NCBI GenBank assembly: GCA_021155205.1
Contig: JAJNPS010000021.1
Location: 1 to 64,000 of the forward strand
Direction of reading: 5' to 3'
Length of the DNA: 64,000 nucleotides
Source: Rhodobacterales bacterium
GTDB lineage: Bacteria; Pseudomonadota; Alphaproteobacteria; Rhodobacterales; Rhodobacteraceae
This document shows, one piece after another, positions 25,949-34,646 of this stretch. Each line of letters begins with the position of its first letter. Position 1 is the first letter of the stretch. A model generated the notes under the pieces. It saw nothing but the letters and a program-made list of their open reading frames with translations. It was not told the DNA's origin and searched no databases. The position numbers and the translations under genes are program-made.

Positions 25949-26730
25949 TGCACCGCCGTGAAATAGCGGTCCGACCGCCAGGTCCAGAAATACAGCATCG
26001 AGCTGCCCGCCGAGGAGAAGATCACGCGGTCGGCACGGCCGATCAGGTATTCGGCAGGCACGAAGCCCACGCCGCCGGTGTTGACGCTGAACCGGCTGTC
26101 AAGGCTGTTGTCGCGGTTGTCACCCATGAAAAAGTAGTTGCCGGGCGGGACGGTAAAGACGTCGGTGTTGTCGCCAGGGCCGTTGGTGTCGATGTTCAGC
26201 ACCTTGTGGACACGACCGCCGGGCAGGGTTTCAAGGAACTGCGACTTGCTGCAGATGGCGCCTTCGCCCACGATTGTCTCGCAGCGCGGACGGCTGCGCA
26301 TTGGCCCCTGGGGTTCGTTGATTTCCTGAAAGGTGCCGTCGGGGACCTGAGGCGCCAGTTCGCCGTTCAGGTAAAGTAGACCCTCTTTCATCTGGATGGT
26401 GTCGCCGGGCAGGCCGATCACGCGCTTGATGTAGTCGGTTCCGTTCGACGGGTGGCGAAACACCACCACATCGCCGCGCTGCGGTTCGGACCCCAGGATG
26501 CGGCCGGAAATCGGGCACAAAGCAAAAGGACAGGAATATTTGGAATAGCCATAGGCCATCTTGTTCACAAAGATGAAATCGCCGATCAGCAGGGTGCTTT
26601 TCATCGATTCCGTGGGGATCCAGAACGGCTGAAAGAAGATCGTGCGGAAAATCCCGGCGATCAGCAGCGCCCAGAACACCGTCTTGATCGTTTCGACGAT
26701 GCCACCTTCGGATTTCACGCTGCTGGCCAT
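25945..26730 (-). CDS. lepB: Signal peptidase I
   Basis: LepB (261 aa) removes signal peptides from exported proteins. One N-terminal membrane helix (TVFWALLIAGIFRTIFFQPF) precedes the catalytic Ser42 in PTESMKSTLL. The general-base Lys102 is in DYIKRVIGLPGD, and the box-E sequence GDNRDNSLDSR is present. The enzyme acts on the periplasmic face of the inner membrane. The lepB-rnc-era order is a conserved bacterial operon. Confidence 0.97.
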   Translation of the reverse strand: MASSVKSEGGIVETIKTVFWALLIAGIFRTIFFQPFWIPTESMKSTLLIGDFIFVNKMAYGYSKYSCPFALCPISGRILGSEPQRGDVVVFRHPSNGTDYIKRVIGLPGDTIQMKEGLLYLNGELAPQVPDGTFQEINEPQGPMRSRPRCETIVGEGAICSKSQFLETLPGGRVHKVLNIDTNGPGDNTDVFTVPPGNYFFMGDNRDNSLDSRFSVNTGGVGFVPAEYLIGRADRVIFSSAGSSMLYFWTWRSDRYFTAVQ

Positions 26731-26785
26731 GGAACTTTGACTCCGGTTGGATTGCGGCGCTTCATGCGCGCCTGGGTCAGGGGTG

Positions 26786-27199
26786 TCAAGGATGCGGGGA
26801 AAGGGCGCGTGCCTCGATCACGACGAAGGCCTGTGCCCAGGGGTGGTCGTCGGTCAGGGTGACGTGGATGACCGCGTGGTGGCCGGGCGGGGTCATCGCG
26901 GCCAGCCGATCGGCGGCCCAGCCGGTCACATGCATGACGGGCTGGCCGGTGCGCAGGTTGGTGACGGCCATGTCCTTCCAGGAAATGCCCATCCGCAGGC
27001 CGGTGCCGAGAGCCTTGGAGCAGGCCTCTTTTGCGGCCCAGCGCTTGGCATAGGTGGCAGCGATCGCGCGGGGACGGCCTTCGGCCTTGCGCTGTTCGCG
27101 GTCGGTAAAGACGCGCTGGCGAAAGCGGTCGCCAAAGCGCGCCAGCGTGGCCTCGATCCGGTCGATGTTGCACAGGTCCGTCCCGATGCCCAGGATCAC
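26786..27199 (-). CDS. acpS: Holo-[acyl-carrier-protein] synthase
   Basis: AcpS (137 aa) transfers phosphopantetheine from CoA to acyl carrier protein. MILGIGTDLCNIDRIE with the Mg-binding Asp8 and WAAKEACSKALGTG with the second acidic ligand are the family signature. The start codon is GTG (27197-27199), overlapping the pdxJ stop as GTGA. The C-terminus ends FVVIEARALSPHP. Confidence 0.95.
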   Translation of the reverse strand: MILGIGTDLCNIDRIEATLARFGDRFRQRVFTDREQRKAEGRPRAIAATYAKRWAAKEACSKALGTGLRMGISWKDMAVTNLRTGQPVMHVTGWAADRLAAMTPPGHHAVIHVTLTDDHPWAQAFVVIEARALSPHP

Positions 27200-27945
27200 C
27201 CCCGGGCCTCGTCCATGCGGCGGCGCATGTCCTCGATGGCTGGTCCAAGACCAAGAAAGACGGCCTCGCCGATCAGGAAATGGCCGATGTTCAGTTCGAC
27301 CAGTTCCGGGATGGCGGCGATTTCGGCCACGTTGTCATAGGTGATGCCATGTCCGGCATGCACCTCCAGCCCCAGGCTATGGGCATAGGCAGCACCCTGG
27401 CGCAGCGCATCGAGTTCGGCCTCGGCCTCGCCATGGCGGCCCTCGGCATGCAGTTCGGAGTAATGCCCGGTATGGAGTTCGACCACGGCCGCACCGATCC
27501 GGGCCGACGCCTCGATCTGGGCGCGGGCATGGCCGATGAACATCGACACCCGGATGCCCGCCGCGCGCAGGGGCGCGATGTAGGTTGCCAGGCGGTTGTC
27601 GTCACCCGCGACATCAAGCCCGCCCTCGGTGGTGCGTTCCTCGCGGCGTTCGGGCACGAGGCAGATCGCGTGCGGCACAAGGCGCAAGGCCAGGGCCTGC
27701 ATTTCGGCGGTCGCAGCGCATTCAAAGTTCAGCGGGATGCCGATCCCGGCGCGCAATGCCTCGATGTCGGTGTCGCGGATGTGTCGGCGATCTTCACGCA
27801 GATGTGCGGTGATGCCGTCCGCCCCGGCGGTTTCGGCAAGGATCGCCGCGCGCAGGGGATCGGGCCAGGCAGACCCGCGCGCGTTGCGCAAGGTTGCCAC
27901 GTGGTCGATGTTCACGCCAAGGCGTAGGGGCGTCCGATGTTTCAT
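27196..27945 (-). CDS. pdxJ: Pyridoxine 5'-phosphate synthase
   Basis: PdxJ (249 aa) condenses 1-deoxy-xylulose 5-phosphate with 3-amino-2-oxopropyl phosphate to form pyridoxine 5'-phosphate. LRLGVNIDHVATLRNAR, ADGITAHLREDRRHI, FECAATAEM, VCLVPE-like ICLVPERREE and VHAGHGITYDNV are diagnostic. The ATG at 27945 follows GGAAGTTGAG. The pdxJ-acpS pair is conserved. Confidence 0.97.
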   Translation of the reverse strand: MKHRTPLRLGVNIDHVATLRNARGSAWPDPLRAAILAETAGADGITAHLREDRRHIRDTDIEALRAGIGIPLNFECAATAEMQALALRLVPHAICLVPERREERTTEGGLDVAGDDNRLATYIAPLRAAGIRVSMFIGHARAQIEASARIGAAVVELHTGHYSELHAEGRHGEAEAELDALRQGAAYAHSLGLEVHAGHGITYDNVAEIAAIPELVELNIGHFLIGEAVFLGLGPAIEDMRRRMDEARG

Positions 27946-27980
27946 CTCAACTTCCGCTCTGCCGTATCCTGGCACCAGAT

Positions 27981-28676
27981 TTAGGGCGTTCCGGGGCTGT
28001 CGTCATCAGGTGTTTCAGGTTTTCCGGTCAGCCGGTGTTTGGCATCGGCCAGGGCCGCGCGCAATTTGCGCCGCCGCTCGCCGCGTTCCCTGGACTTTGC
28101 CGCGCGGGATTTCTGGTAGGCCCGCACCAGCGGGATCGTGGCGTAGTAGAACCCGAGGCTGAGCACGATGCCCGGCAACAGCGCGCCGATGAAGTAGGGA
28201 ACATAGATTGTCCGCCAGAAATTCAGCAATCCCCCCCAATGCGCGGGCCTGTCGGTAAAGATGGCCATGACATTGCCCCAAAGATCGCCGCCCGCCTCGG
28301 CAAAGGCCATGCCGATGGCCTCGGCGGTCAGCGGCGTCTGGATGCCCAGCATCCAGTGCCCCAGGCTGATGGCCGCCACCGCAAAGAAGGGCGTCGTGAC
28401 CGGGTTCGAATTGAACGTGCCGATCAGCGCGGCAAGGATGTTGCCCCGCATCAGCCAGGCCAGCCCCGCCGCGCCGACGAACTGCAGGCCCGGCAGCGGC
28501 AGAAATCCGATCAGGCAGCCTGCAAAGACGCCCCGCGCGATGCGGTGCGGTTCGTCCGGCAGACGGCGCATGCGGTGGATCATGTACCGCGTGGCCCGGC
28601 GGAACCCGCCATCGGGATAGAACATCTGGCGAAACCAGGACCACCATCCGCGCGGCTGACGACGCTTGAATACCAC
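27981..28676 (-). CDS. DUF2062 membrane protein
   Basis: This 231-aa protein carries the DUF2062 domain: a charged N-terminus, then RIARGVFAGCLIGFLPLPGLQF, FNSNPVTTPFFAVAAISLG and a final helix YFIGALLPGIVLSLGFYY. A basic cytoplasmic tail follows. Three or four membrane helices are likely. The start is GTG at 28674-28676. The family is conserved next to rsh and pdxJ in alphaproteobacteria, but no function is known. Confidence 0.85.
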   Translation of the reverse strand: MVFKRRQPRGWWSWFRQMFYPDGGFRRATRYMIHRMRRLPDEPHRIARGVFAGCLIGFLPLPGLQFVGAAGLAWLMRGNILAALIGTFNSNPVTTPFFAVAAISLGHWMLGIQTPLTAEAIGMAFAEAGGDLWGNVMAIFTDRPAHWGGLLNFWRTIYVPYFIGALLPGIVLSLGFYYATIPLVRAYQKSRAAKSRERGERRRKLRAALADAKHRLTGKPETPDDDSPGTP

Positions 28677-28696
28677 GGGGTCGGTCCTCTTTCGGA

Positions 28697-30814
28697 TCAG
28701 GGCTTGCGCGACAGGTCGCGATGTCGCGCGATCTGGGCCACGTCGGTTTCAGCTTCGAGCGCAGTCATCACCATGTGCAGATGTTCGACATCGCGCAGAT
28801 CCACGTCGATGATCAGACGATAGAAATCCGGCTTGCGGTCAGTGAACCTGAGGTCGGAGATATTGGCCTTTTGTTCCCCGATCAAGGTGCAGATGCGCCC
28901 CAGAACCCCGGCATCGTTGGAAATCGTGACATCGAGGCTGACGGTATAGCGCGCGGCATGACGGCCCGCATGCCAGTGCAGATCGACCCAGCGACCGGGC
29001 TGTTCCTCGAATTCCTCCAGCGCGGTACAATCGATCGCGTGGATGATCACGCCCTGGCCGCGATAGGTGATGCCGACGATCCGCTCGCCCGGGACCGGCT
29101 GGCAGCAGGGCGCACGGCGAAAGGTCTGGTCGGCGGTCAGCCCCACCACGGAAAGCTGTGCATCGACCTCTTCTGCCGTTGCCATCGACAGTTCGGGATA
29201 CAGCGTTTCCACCACGCGGCGCGCGGTGACTTCGGCAGACCCCAGCCGCGCCAGCAGGTCGTTTTCGTCCGCAAGGCCCATCATCTTTGCTGCAGTACGC
29301 AGGGCCTTGTCGGTCGCCTTTTTGCCGACATGGTCAAAGGCCGCCCGCGCAAGTTCATGGCCCAGCTTGACAAACCGGCCCCGATCCTCTTCGCGCAGGG
29401 ATCGCCGGATCGCGGCCTTGGCGCGGCCGGTGGTGACGATGTCGATCCAGGACGCCTGCGGACGCTGGCCTTCGGCGGTGATGATCTCGACCGACTGGCC
29501 GTTCTTCAGCCGCGTCCACAGGGGCACGCGGATGCCGTCAACCTTGGCCGACACGCAGGAATTGCCGATCCGCGTGTGGATCGCATAGGCATAATCCAAA
29601 GGCGTGGCACCGCGCGGCAACTGGATCACGTCCCCCTTGGGCGTAAAGCAAAAGACCTGGTCAGAATACATCTCAAGCTTGACATGTTCGAGAAACTCAT
29701 CGTGATTTTCCTCGTCCATGCGTTCGGTCAGCGATGCGATCCATTTCACCGGATCGACCGCAAAGGGGTTCCGCGCGCGCACGCCCTCGCGGTAGGACCA
29801 GTGCGCGGCCACCCCGGCCTCGGCGACCTCGTGCATTTCCTGGGTGCGGATCTGCACCTCGACCCGTTTGCCGTCCCGGCCTGACACCGTGGTGTGGATC
29901 GACCGATAGCCGTTGTTCTTGGGCTGGCTGACATAGTCCTTGAACCGCCCCGGCACCGCCCGCCAGCGCTGGTGGATCACGCCAAGGATGCGGTAGCAGT
30001 CGGCCACGTCGCGGCAGATGATGCGAAAGCCGTAGATGTCCGACAGGCGTGAAAACGCCAGGTCCTTCTCCTGCATCTTGCGCCAGATCGAATAGGGTTT
30101 CTTCGCGCGGCCATAGACGTCAGCCTCGATCTGCGCCTTTTCCAGTTCGTTGCGGATGTCGCTGGTGATCTTGTGGACGACATCGCCCGCCTCGCGCTGC
30201 AGGGTCAGGAAGCGGCGTATGATCGAATTGCGCGCCTCGGGGTTCAGAACCTTGAAGGACAGATCCTCCAGCTCCTCGCGCATCCACTGCATGCCCATGC
30301 GCCCGGCCAGCGGCGCATAGATTTCCATCGTCTCGCGGGCCTTTTGCGCCTGCTTCTCCACGCTCATCGAGCGGATGGTGCGCATGTTGTGCAGACGGTC
30401 GCCCAGCTTTACCAGGATCACCCGCAGGTCTTTCGACATCGCGATGAACAGCTTGCGGAAGTTTTCCGCCTGCTGGCTTTCGGACGAGGAGAGCTGCAGA
30501 TTCGTCAGCTTGGTCACGCCATCGACCAGTTCGGCCACCTCGGCACCGAACAGGCGCGCCACCTCGGCATAGGTGGATTTGGTATCCTCGATGGTGTCGT
30601 GCAGCAGGGCGGTGATGATCGTCGCATCATCCAGCTGCTGTTCGGTCAGGATCGCGGCAACCGCGACGGGATGGGTGAAATAGGGCTCGCCCGACTTGCG
30701 GAACTGGCCCTGGTGCATCTTCGTGCCATAGCCATAGGCCAGCCGGATCGCCTCGGCATTGCAGCGTGGGTTGTAGTTGCGGACAAGCGCGATCAGGTCT
30801 TCGACGTCGATCAT
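28697..30814 (-). CDS. rsh: Bifunctional (p)ppGpp synthetase/hydrolase
   Basis: This 705-aa RelA/SpoT homologue makes and degrades (p)ppGpp. The HD hydrolase domain has YFTHPVAVA and LLHDTIEDT. The synthetase domain has GRFKDYVSQPKNNGYRSIHT; the RFKD form fits bifunctional rather than monofunctional RelA enzymes. TGS (DVIQLPRGATPLDYAYAIHT) and a C-terminal ACT domain follow. It is the single long RSH expected in alphaproteobacteria. It is followed by DUF2062 and preceded by rpoZ, both on the same strand. Confidence 0.96.
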   Translation of the reverse strand: MIDVEDLIALVRNYNPRCNAEAIRLAYGYGTKMHQGQFRKSGEPYFTHPVAVAAILTEQQLDDATIITALLHDTIEDTKSTYAEVARLFGAEVAELVDGVTKLTNLQLSSSESQQAENFRKLFIAMSKDLRVILVKLGDRLHNMRTIRSMSVEKQAQKARETMEIYAPLAGRMGMQWMREELEDLSFKVLNPEARNSIIRRFLTLQREAGDVVHKITSDIRNELEKAQIEADVYGRAKKPYSIWRKMQEKDLAFSRLSDIYGFRIICRDVADCYRILGVIHQRWRAVPGRFKDYVSQPKNNGYRSIHTTVSGRDGKRVEVQIRTQEMHEVAEAGVAAHWSYREGVRARNPFAVDPVKWIASLTERMDEENHDEFLEHVKLEMYSDQVFCFTPKGDVIQLPRGATPLDYAYAIHTRIGNSCVSAKVDGIRVPLWTRLKNGQSVEIITAEGQRPQASWIDIVTTGRAKAAIRRSLREEDRGRFVKLGHELARAAFDHVGKKATDKALRTAAKMMGLADENDLLARLGSAEVTARRVVETLYPELSMATAEEVDAQLSVVGLTADQTFRRAPCCQPVPGERIVGITYRGQGVIIHAIDCTALEEFEEQPGRWVDLHWHAGRHAARYTVSLDVTISNDAGVLGRICTLIGEQKANISDLRFTDRKPDFYRLIIDVDLRDVEHLHMVMTALEAETDVAQIARHRDLSRKP

Positions 30815-30840
30815 GCTTGTCCTGCCCTGGCCTTGCGGCC

Positions 30841-31194
30841 CTAGTGGTCGCCCTGTGCTTCCATCAGGGCGCGCAACAGACGCTCTTCGGACATGTCGTC
30901 CGACAGCGGGCGGTCGATTTCGCCGACCATAAGAAGCGCCATCTGGTCTTCTTCGGGCTCGTCCACCTCGATCTGGGTCTGGTGACTTTCGATCATGCGT
31001 TCGCGCAACGCATCCGCCGACTGGGTTTCCTCGGCGATTTCGCGCAAGGACACGACCGGGTTCTTGTCGTTGTCGCGGTCGATGGTGACGGGCGATCCGG
31101 CCTGGATTTCGCGCGCGCGATGGGCGGCAAGCATCACCAGCTCGAACCGGTTCGGCACTTTGTCAACGCAATCTTCGACCGTCACGCGGGCCAT
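30841..31194 (-). CDS. rpoZ: RNA polymerase omega subunit
   Basis: Omega (117 aa) stabilises RNA polymerase and helps form a ppGpp-binding site in proteobacteria. MARVTVEDCVDKVPNRFELV and MLAAHRAREIQAG are canonical. The acidic C-terminal half is typical of alphaproteobacteria. It lies 26 bases before rsh, the conserved rpoZ-rsh pairing. Confidence 0.96.
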   Translation of the reverse strand: MARVTVEDCVDKVPNRFELVMLAAHRAREIQAGSPVTIDRDNDKNPVVSLREIAEETQSADALRERMIESHQTQIEVDEPEEDQMALLMVGEIDRPLSDDMSEERLLRALMEAQGDH

Positions 31195-31230
31195 GGGCGC
31201 ACTCCAGTTGGGTTAGCGACAGGAAGCGCG

Positions 31231-31857
31231 CTATGTAAGCGTTTGCGGACCGGATGACAAGCGGCGTTTGCCCCTGTCGGGCAAGGGCCGGACGGCGGCG
31301 CGGTCCGCCTCGGGCAGGGCGGCGAGCATGTCGGTAACGGTCAGCCCCAGCCGCGGGTGCCGCCAGCCGGGCGCGATGTCGGCAAGCGGCACCAGCACAA
31401 AGGCGCGGTCCTGCATCCGGGGATGCGGCAGGATCGGCTGGTCGGGCGTCGCGGTTGCCTGCGTTGCCGGCGGGAGGGCGCGCCAGGCATCCTGCGTCGC
31501 CGCGTCAGGCAGGATCGAATCGCCCGCGGCAAGCAGATCAAGGTCCAGCGTCCGCATCGCCCAGCGGTTTTCCCGGCGTCTGCCGAATTTCTGCTCAAGC
31601 TCGTGAAGTTTGCCCAGCACTGACGCAACGTCACAAAAGGTTTTCGTTGTGATGATGGCGGCTCCGTTCACATAGTCGGGACCCGCGCCCGGCGGAAAGC
31701 AGGGCGTCGAATACAGTCGGCTGACGGCCAGGACGTCGATTCCCACGGTCGGAAAAGTCGCGATTGCGGAGCGGAGCGTCGTTTCCGGGCGGCTTCGGCG
31801 GAATGGCAGATTCGCGCCGAGCGCAATCAGGAATTGATTTTCCACATGCGCGGACAA
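31231..31857 (-). CDS. folK: 2-amino-4-hydroxy-6-hydroxymethyldihydropteridine diphosphokinase
   Basis: FolK (208 aa) pyrophosphorylates the pterin substrate in folate synthesis. ALGANLPF, the RRRENRWAMRTLDLDLL block with its catalytic Asp residues, and ILPHPRMQDRAFVLVPLADI are diagnostic. The likely start is a TTG at 31855-31857 with AAAGGA nine bases upstream; the alternative GTG at 31845 has no ribosome-binding site at the right distance. It is divergent from the NYN gene. Confidence 0.92.
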   Translation of the reverse strand: MSAHVENQFLIALGANLPFRRSRPETTLRSAIATFPTVGIDVLAVSRLYSTPCFPPGAGPDYVNGAAIITTKTFCDVASVLGKLHELEQKFGRRRENRWAMRTLDLDLLAAGDSILPDAATQDAWRALPPATQATATPDQPILPHPRMQDRAFVLVPLADIAPGWRHPRLGLTVTDMLAALPEADRAAVRPLPDRGKRRLSSGPQTLT

Positions 31858-31880
31858 TGTTACATATCCTTTAAGACGAC

Positions 31881-31908
31881 TTGCCGCTGGGCCGCGCAGT
31901 TCTATAGT
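31881..31908 (+). promoter_or_regulatory. Candidate sigma-70 promoter of the NYN gene
   Basis: TTGCCG (31881-31886) and TATAGT (31903-31908) are separated by 16 bases and lie 90 bases before the NYN start codon. The -10 is a good match to the consensus. It lies in the 141-base divergent gap with folK. Confidence 0.45.
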
Positions 31909-31998
31909 CCGCCGCGGTTCGACTGTCGATTTCGAGAACGCTTCTGGGGCGCGATTTGGAGATGAGATTGGACGGGCGTCATACTCGAGGGGACTGGG

Positions 31999-32577
31999 AT
32001 GTTTTACAAGGACGAACGGCTGGCGCTGTTCATTGACGGGTCAAACCTTTACGCGGCTGCGAAATCGCTGGGCTTCGACATCGACTACAAACTGCTGCGG
32101 ATGGAATTCATGCGGCGCGGCAAGCTGGTGCGCGCGTTCTATTACACCGCTCTTCTGGACAATGACGAATATTCGCCGATCCGCCCGCTGGTGGACTGGC
32201 TGCACTACAACGGTTTCAGCATGCGCACGAAGCCGGCCAAGGAATACACCGACAGCCAGGGCCGCCGGAAGGTCAAGGGCAACATGGACATCGAACTGGC
32301 CGTGGATGCGCTGGAACTGGCGCCGCGGCTTGACCATGTCGTGCTGTTCTCCGGTGACGGCGATTTCCGCCCCCTGGTGGAAAGCCTGCAGCGCCAGGGC
32401 GTGCGGGTGTCGGTCGTGTCGACCATCCGCAGCCAGCCGCCGATGATTGCGGACGAGTTGCGCCGTCAGGCCGACAATTTCATCGAACTGGACGAACTGC
32501 GTGACGTGATCGGCCGCCCGCCGCGTGATCCGCGCCCGGCAGATACCGAAGATGTCGCCGCCGGCATGAACAACTGA
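31999..32577 (+). CDS. NYN domain (LabA/DUF88) protein, putative RNase
   Basis: This 192-aa protein is a PIN-like NYN domain protein. Conserved acidic residues sit where expected: Asp13 in LFIDGSNLY, Asp97 in NMDIELAVDAL, and Asp120 and Asp122 in FSGDGDFRPLV. LabA/NYN proteins are predicted metal-dependent ribonucleases, and cyanobacterial LabA affects circadian output. The C-terminal tail after residue 165 is Pro/Asp-rich and disordered. The gene has its own candidate promoter and a strong terminator behind it, so it is probably monocistronic. Its RNA target is unknown. Confidence 0.88.
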   Translation: MFYKDERLALFIDGSNLYAAAKSLGFDIDYKLLRMEFMRRGKLVRAFYYTALLDNDEYSPIRPLVDWLHYNGFSMRTKPAKEYTDSQGRRKVKGNMDIELAVDALELAPRLDHVVLFSGDGDFRPLVESLQRQGVRVSVVSTIRSQPPMIADELRRQADNFIELDELRDVIGRPPRDPRPADTEDVAAGMNN

Positions 32578-32635
32578 TGCCGGATTCCCTGCCCTGATCG
32601 CGATGCGGTCTTTGCCTTGGGTGACGCAACCGACG

Positions 32636-32666
32636 AGACGCCAGATTGCAAAATCTGGCGTCTTTT
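32636..32666 (+). terminator. Intrinsic terminator with GCAA tetraloop
   Basis: AGACGCCAGATT (32636-32647) and AATCTGGCGTCT (32652-32663) form a perfect 12-bp stem closed by the stable tetraloop GCAA. TTT follows directly (32664-32666). It lies 58 bases after the NYN stop and 34 before ispH, so it should isolate the two. Confidence 0.8.
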
Positions 32667-32700
32667 GCCATGTTGCCCGGCATCGAAGAGAGGTTGCCTT

Positions 32701-33651
32701 ATGGCATTGATCCCACTGACACTTTATCTGGCCGCGCCGCGCGGATTCTGTGCGGGCGTTGACCGTGCGATCAAGATCGTCGAACTGGCGTTGGAAAAAT
32801 GGGGTGCGCCGGTCTATGTCCGCCACGAAATCGTCCACAACAGGTTCGTCGTCGATGGCCTGCGTGCCAGGGGTGCGGTGTTTGTCGAGGAACTGGCAGA
32901 TTGCCCGCCGGACCGCCCAGTGATTTTTTCCGCCCATGGCGTGCCGAAATCCGTGCCCGCCGAGGCCGCCGGTCGTCGGATGATCGCCGTCGATGCCACC
33001 TGCCCGCTGGTGACCAAGGTCCATAACGAAGCCGCCCGTCACCACGAGAACGGGTTGCAGATGGTCATGATCGGCCATGCGGGCCACCCCGAAACCGTGG
33101 GCACGATGGGACAACTGCCGCCGGGCGAGGTGCTGCTGGTCGAGACGGTCGCGGATGTGGCCCATCTGTCGGTGCGCGATCCCGGCAGGCTGGCCTTCGT
33201 GACGCAGACAACGCTGTCGGTCGACGACACCGCCGACATTGCTGCAGCCCTGGTGGCGCGGTTTCCCGCGATCCAGGCCCCGGCGCATGAAGACATCTGC
33301 TATGCCACCACGAACCGGCAGGCGGCGGTCAAGGCGATGGCCCCGAAGATCGACGCCCTGCTGGTGATCGGCGCGCCGAATTCCAGCAACTCCAAACGTC
33401 TGGTGGAGGTCGGCCGGGCTGCCGGCTGCGCCTATGCGCAATTGATCCAGCGTGCGGATGACATCGACTGGCGCGCACTGGCGGGCGTAGGCGCCATCGG
33501 GTTGACGGCCGGCGCCAGCGCACCCGAGGTGTTGGTGGACGAAGTCATCGACGCCTTTCGCCGCCGCTTTGCCGTGACCGTGGAACGGGTTGAAACCGCC
33601 ATCGAGAACGTCGAATTCAGGGTCCCCCGCGTCTTGCGCGCACTGGCATGA
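32701..33651 (+). CDS. ispH: 4-hydroxy-3-methylbut-2-enyl diphosphate reductase
   Basis: IspH (316 aa) is the last enzyme of the MEP isoprenoid pathway, making IPP and DMAPP. The [4Fe-4S] cysteines are seen in LAAPRGFCAGV (Cys17), VDATCPLVTKVH and EDICYATTNRQ. The catalytic neighbourhood HGVPKSVPAEA is intact. The ATG at 32701 gives the standard start; the frame is open 28 codons upstream through the terminator. It overlaps the DUF3429 gene by four bases. Confidence 0.97.
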   Translation: MALIPLTLYLAAPRGFCAGVDRAIKIVELALEKWGAPVYVRHEIVHNRFVVDGLRARGAVFVEELADCPPDRPVIFSAHGVPKSVPAEAAGRRMIAVDATCPLVTKVHNEAARHHENGLQMVMIGHAGHPETVGTMGQLPPGEVLLVETVADVAHLSVRDPGRLAFVTQTTLSVDDTADIAAALVARFPAIQAPAHEDICYATTNRQAAVKAMAPKIDALLVIGAPNSSNSKRLVEVGRAAGCAYAQLIQRADDIDWRALAGVGAIGLTAGASAPEVLVDEVIDAFRRRFAVTVERVETAIENVEFRVPRVLRALA

Positions 33652-34100
33652 CCCGCATCCCCCGTGCTGCACTTGCCCTCGGCCTTGCAGGGCTGATCCC
33701 GTTCCTGTGGTCGGCGGCGACGCATCTGTCAGCGCCGCTGGCGTCCTGGGCGGGGGGATGGATGCTGCCGATGTTTCTTGGCGGCTATGTCGGGCTGACC
33801 TACGGGACGATCATCCTGTCGTTCATGTCGGGGGTGCTCTGGGGATTCGCCACGAAAGCCGACCCAGACCGGGCAGCCCCCTTTTATGCGCTGTCGGTCA
33901 TCCCCGCGCTGTGGGTGTTCCTGATGGTGACGGATGCCTCATCGGAATCGCGGATTTACCTGATCGCGGGCTTTGCGGGACTTCTGTTTCTGGACTGGAC
34001 CTACTGGCGGCAAGGTCTGGCCCCGGATTGGTGGATGCGGCTGCGCGGGCCCTTGACGGCGGTCGTCATTGCCTGTCTTGCCATTCCGCTGGCCCTGTAG
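33648..34100 (+). CDS. DUF3429 membrane protein
   Basis: This 150-aa protein has about five hydrophobic helices and the DUF3429 pattern: AALALGLAGLIPFLWSA, YGTIILSFMSGVLWGFA, YLIAGFAGLLFLDW and a final TAVVIACLAIPLAL. The function is unknown. The ATGA overlap with ispH indicates translational coupling. rnhA follows 14 bases later, so ispH-DUF3429-rnhA form one unit. Confidence 0.85.
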   Translation: MTRIPRAALALGLAGLIPFLWSAATHLSAPLASWAGGWMLPMFLGGYVGLTYGTIILSFMSGVLWGFATKADPDRAAPFYALSVIPALWVFLMVTDASSESRIYLIAGFAGLLFLDWTYWRQGLAPDWWMRLRGPLTAVVIACLAIPLAL

Positions 34101-34114
34101 CCAAAGGCGACCCG

Positions 34115-34585
34115 ATGACCGATCTTTTTGCCTATACTGACGGCGCCTGTTCGGGCAATCCCGGCCCCGGCGGCTGGGGGGTGCTGCTGCTGGCGCGCGA
34201 CGGCGGCGCGGTCGTCAGGGAACGCGAATTGTCGGGTGGCGAGGCGCTGACCACCAACAACCGCATGGAATTGATGGCGGCGATCTCGGCGCTGGAATCG
34301 CTGACGCGGCCGACGGAGATCACCATCGTCACCGACAGCGCCTATGTGAAGAACGGTGTCACCGAATGGATCCATGGCTGGAAGCGCAACGGCTGGCGCA
34401 CGGCGGGGCGCGATCCGGTCAAGAATGTGGAACTTTGGCAAAGGCTTGATGCGGCACAAGGGGCGCACAAGGTGACGTGGAAATGGATCAAGGGCCATGC
34501 CGGCCATGCCGAAAACGAGCGCGCGGATGCGCTGGCACGGGCCGGAATGGCCCCCTACAAGCCGAAAGCCCGCGATCCGGCCTGA
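34115..34585 (+). CDS. rnhA: Ribonuclease HI
   Basis: RNase HI (156 aa) cuts RNA in RNA:DNA hybrids. AYTDGACSGNPGPGGWG carries the first catalytic Asp, TTNNRMELMAAISALESL the Glu, VTDSAYVKNGVTEWIHGWK the second Asp and GHAGHAENERADALA the final His/Asp. It is complete and of normal length. The ATG at 34115 gives the family start. Confidence 0.97.
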   Translation: MTDLFAYTDGACSGNPGPGGWGVLLLARDGGAVVRERELSGGEALTTNNRMELMAAISALESLTRPTEITIVTDSAYVKNGVTEWIHGWKRNGWRTAGRDPVKNVELWQRLDAAQGAHKVTWKWIKGHAGHAENERADALARAGMAPYKPKARDPA

Positions 34586-34646
34586 CCGGAGGAAGGGGTG
34601 CGTCAAGCAGGTAGCCCCGCGCGAAAAACGTCGCTAGACTTTGGTC

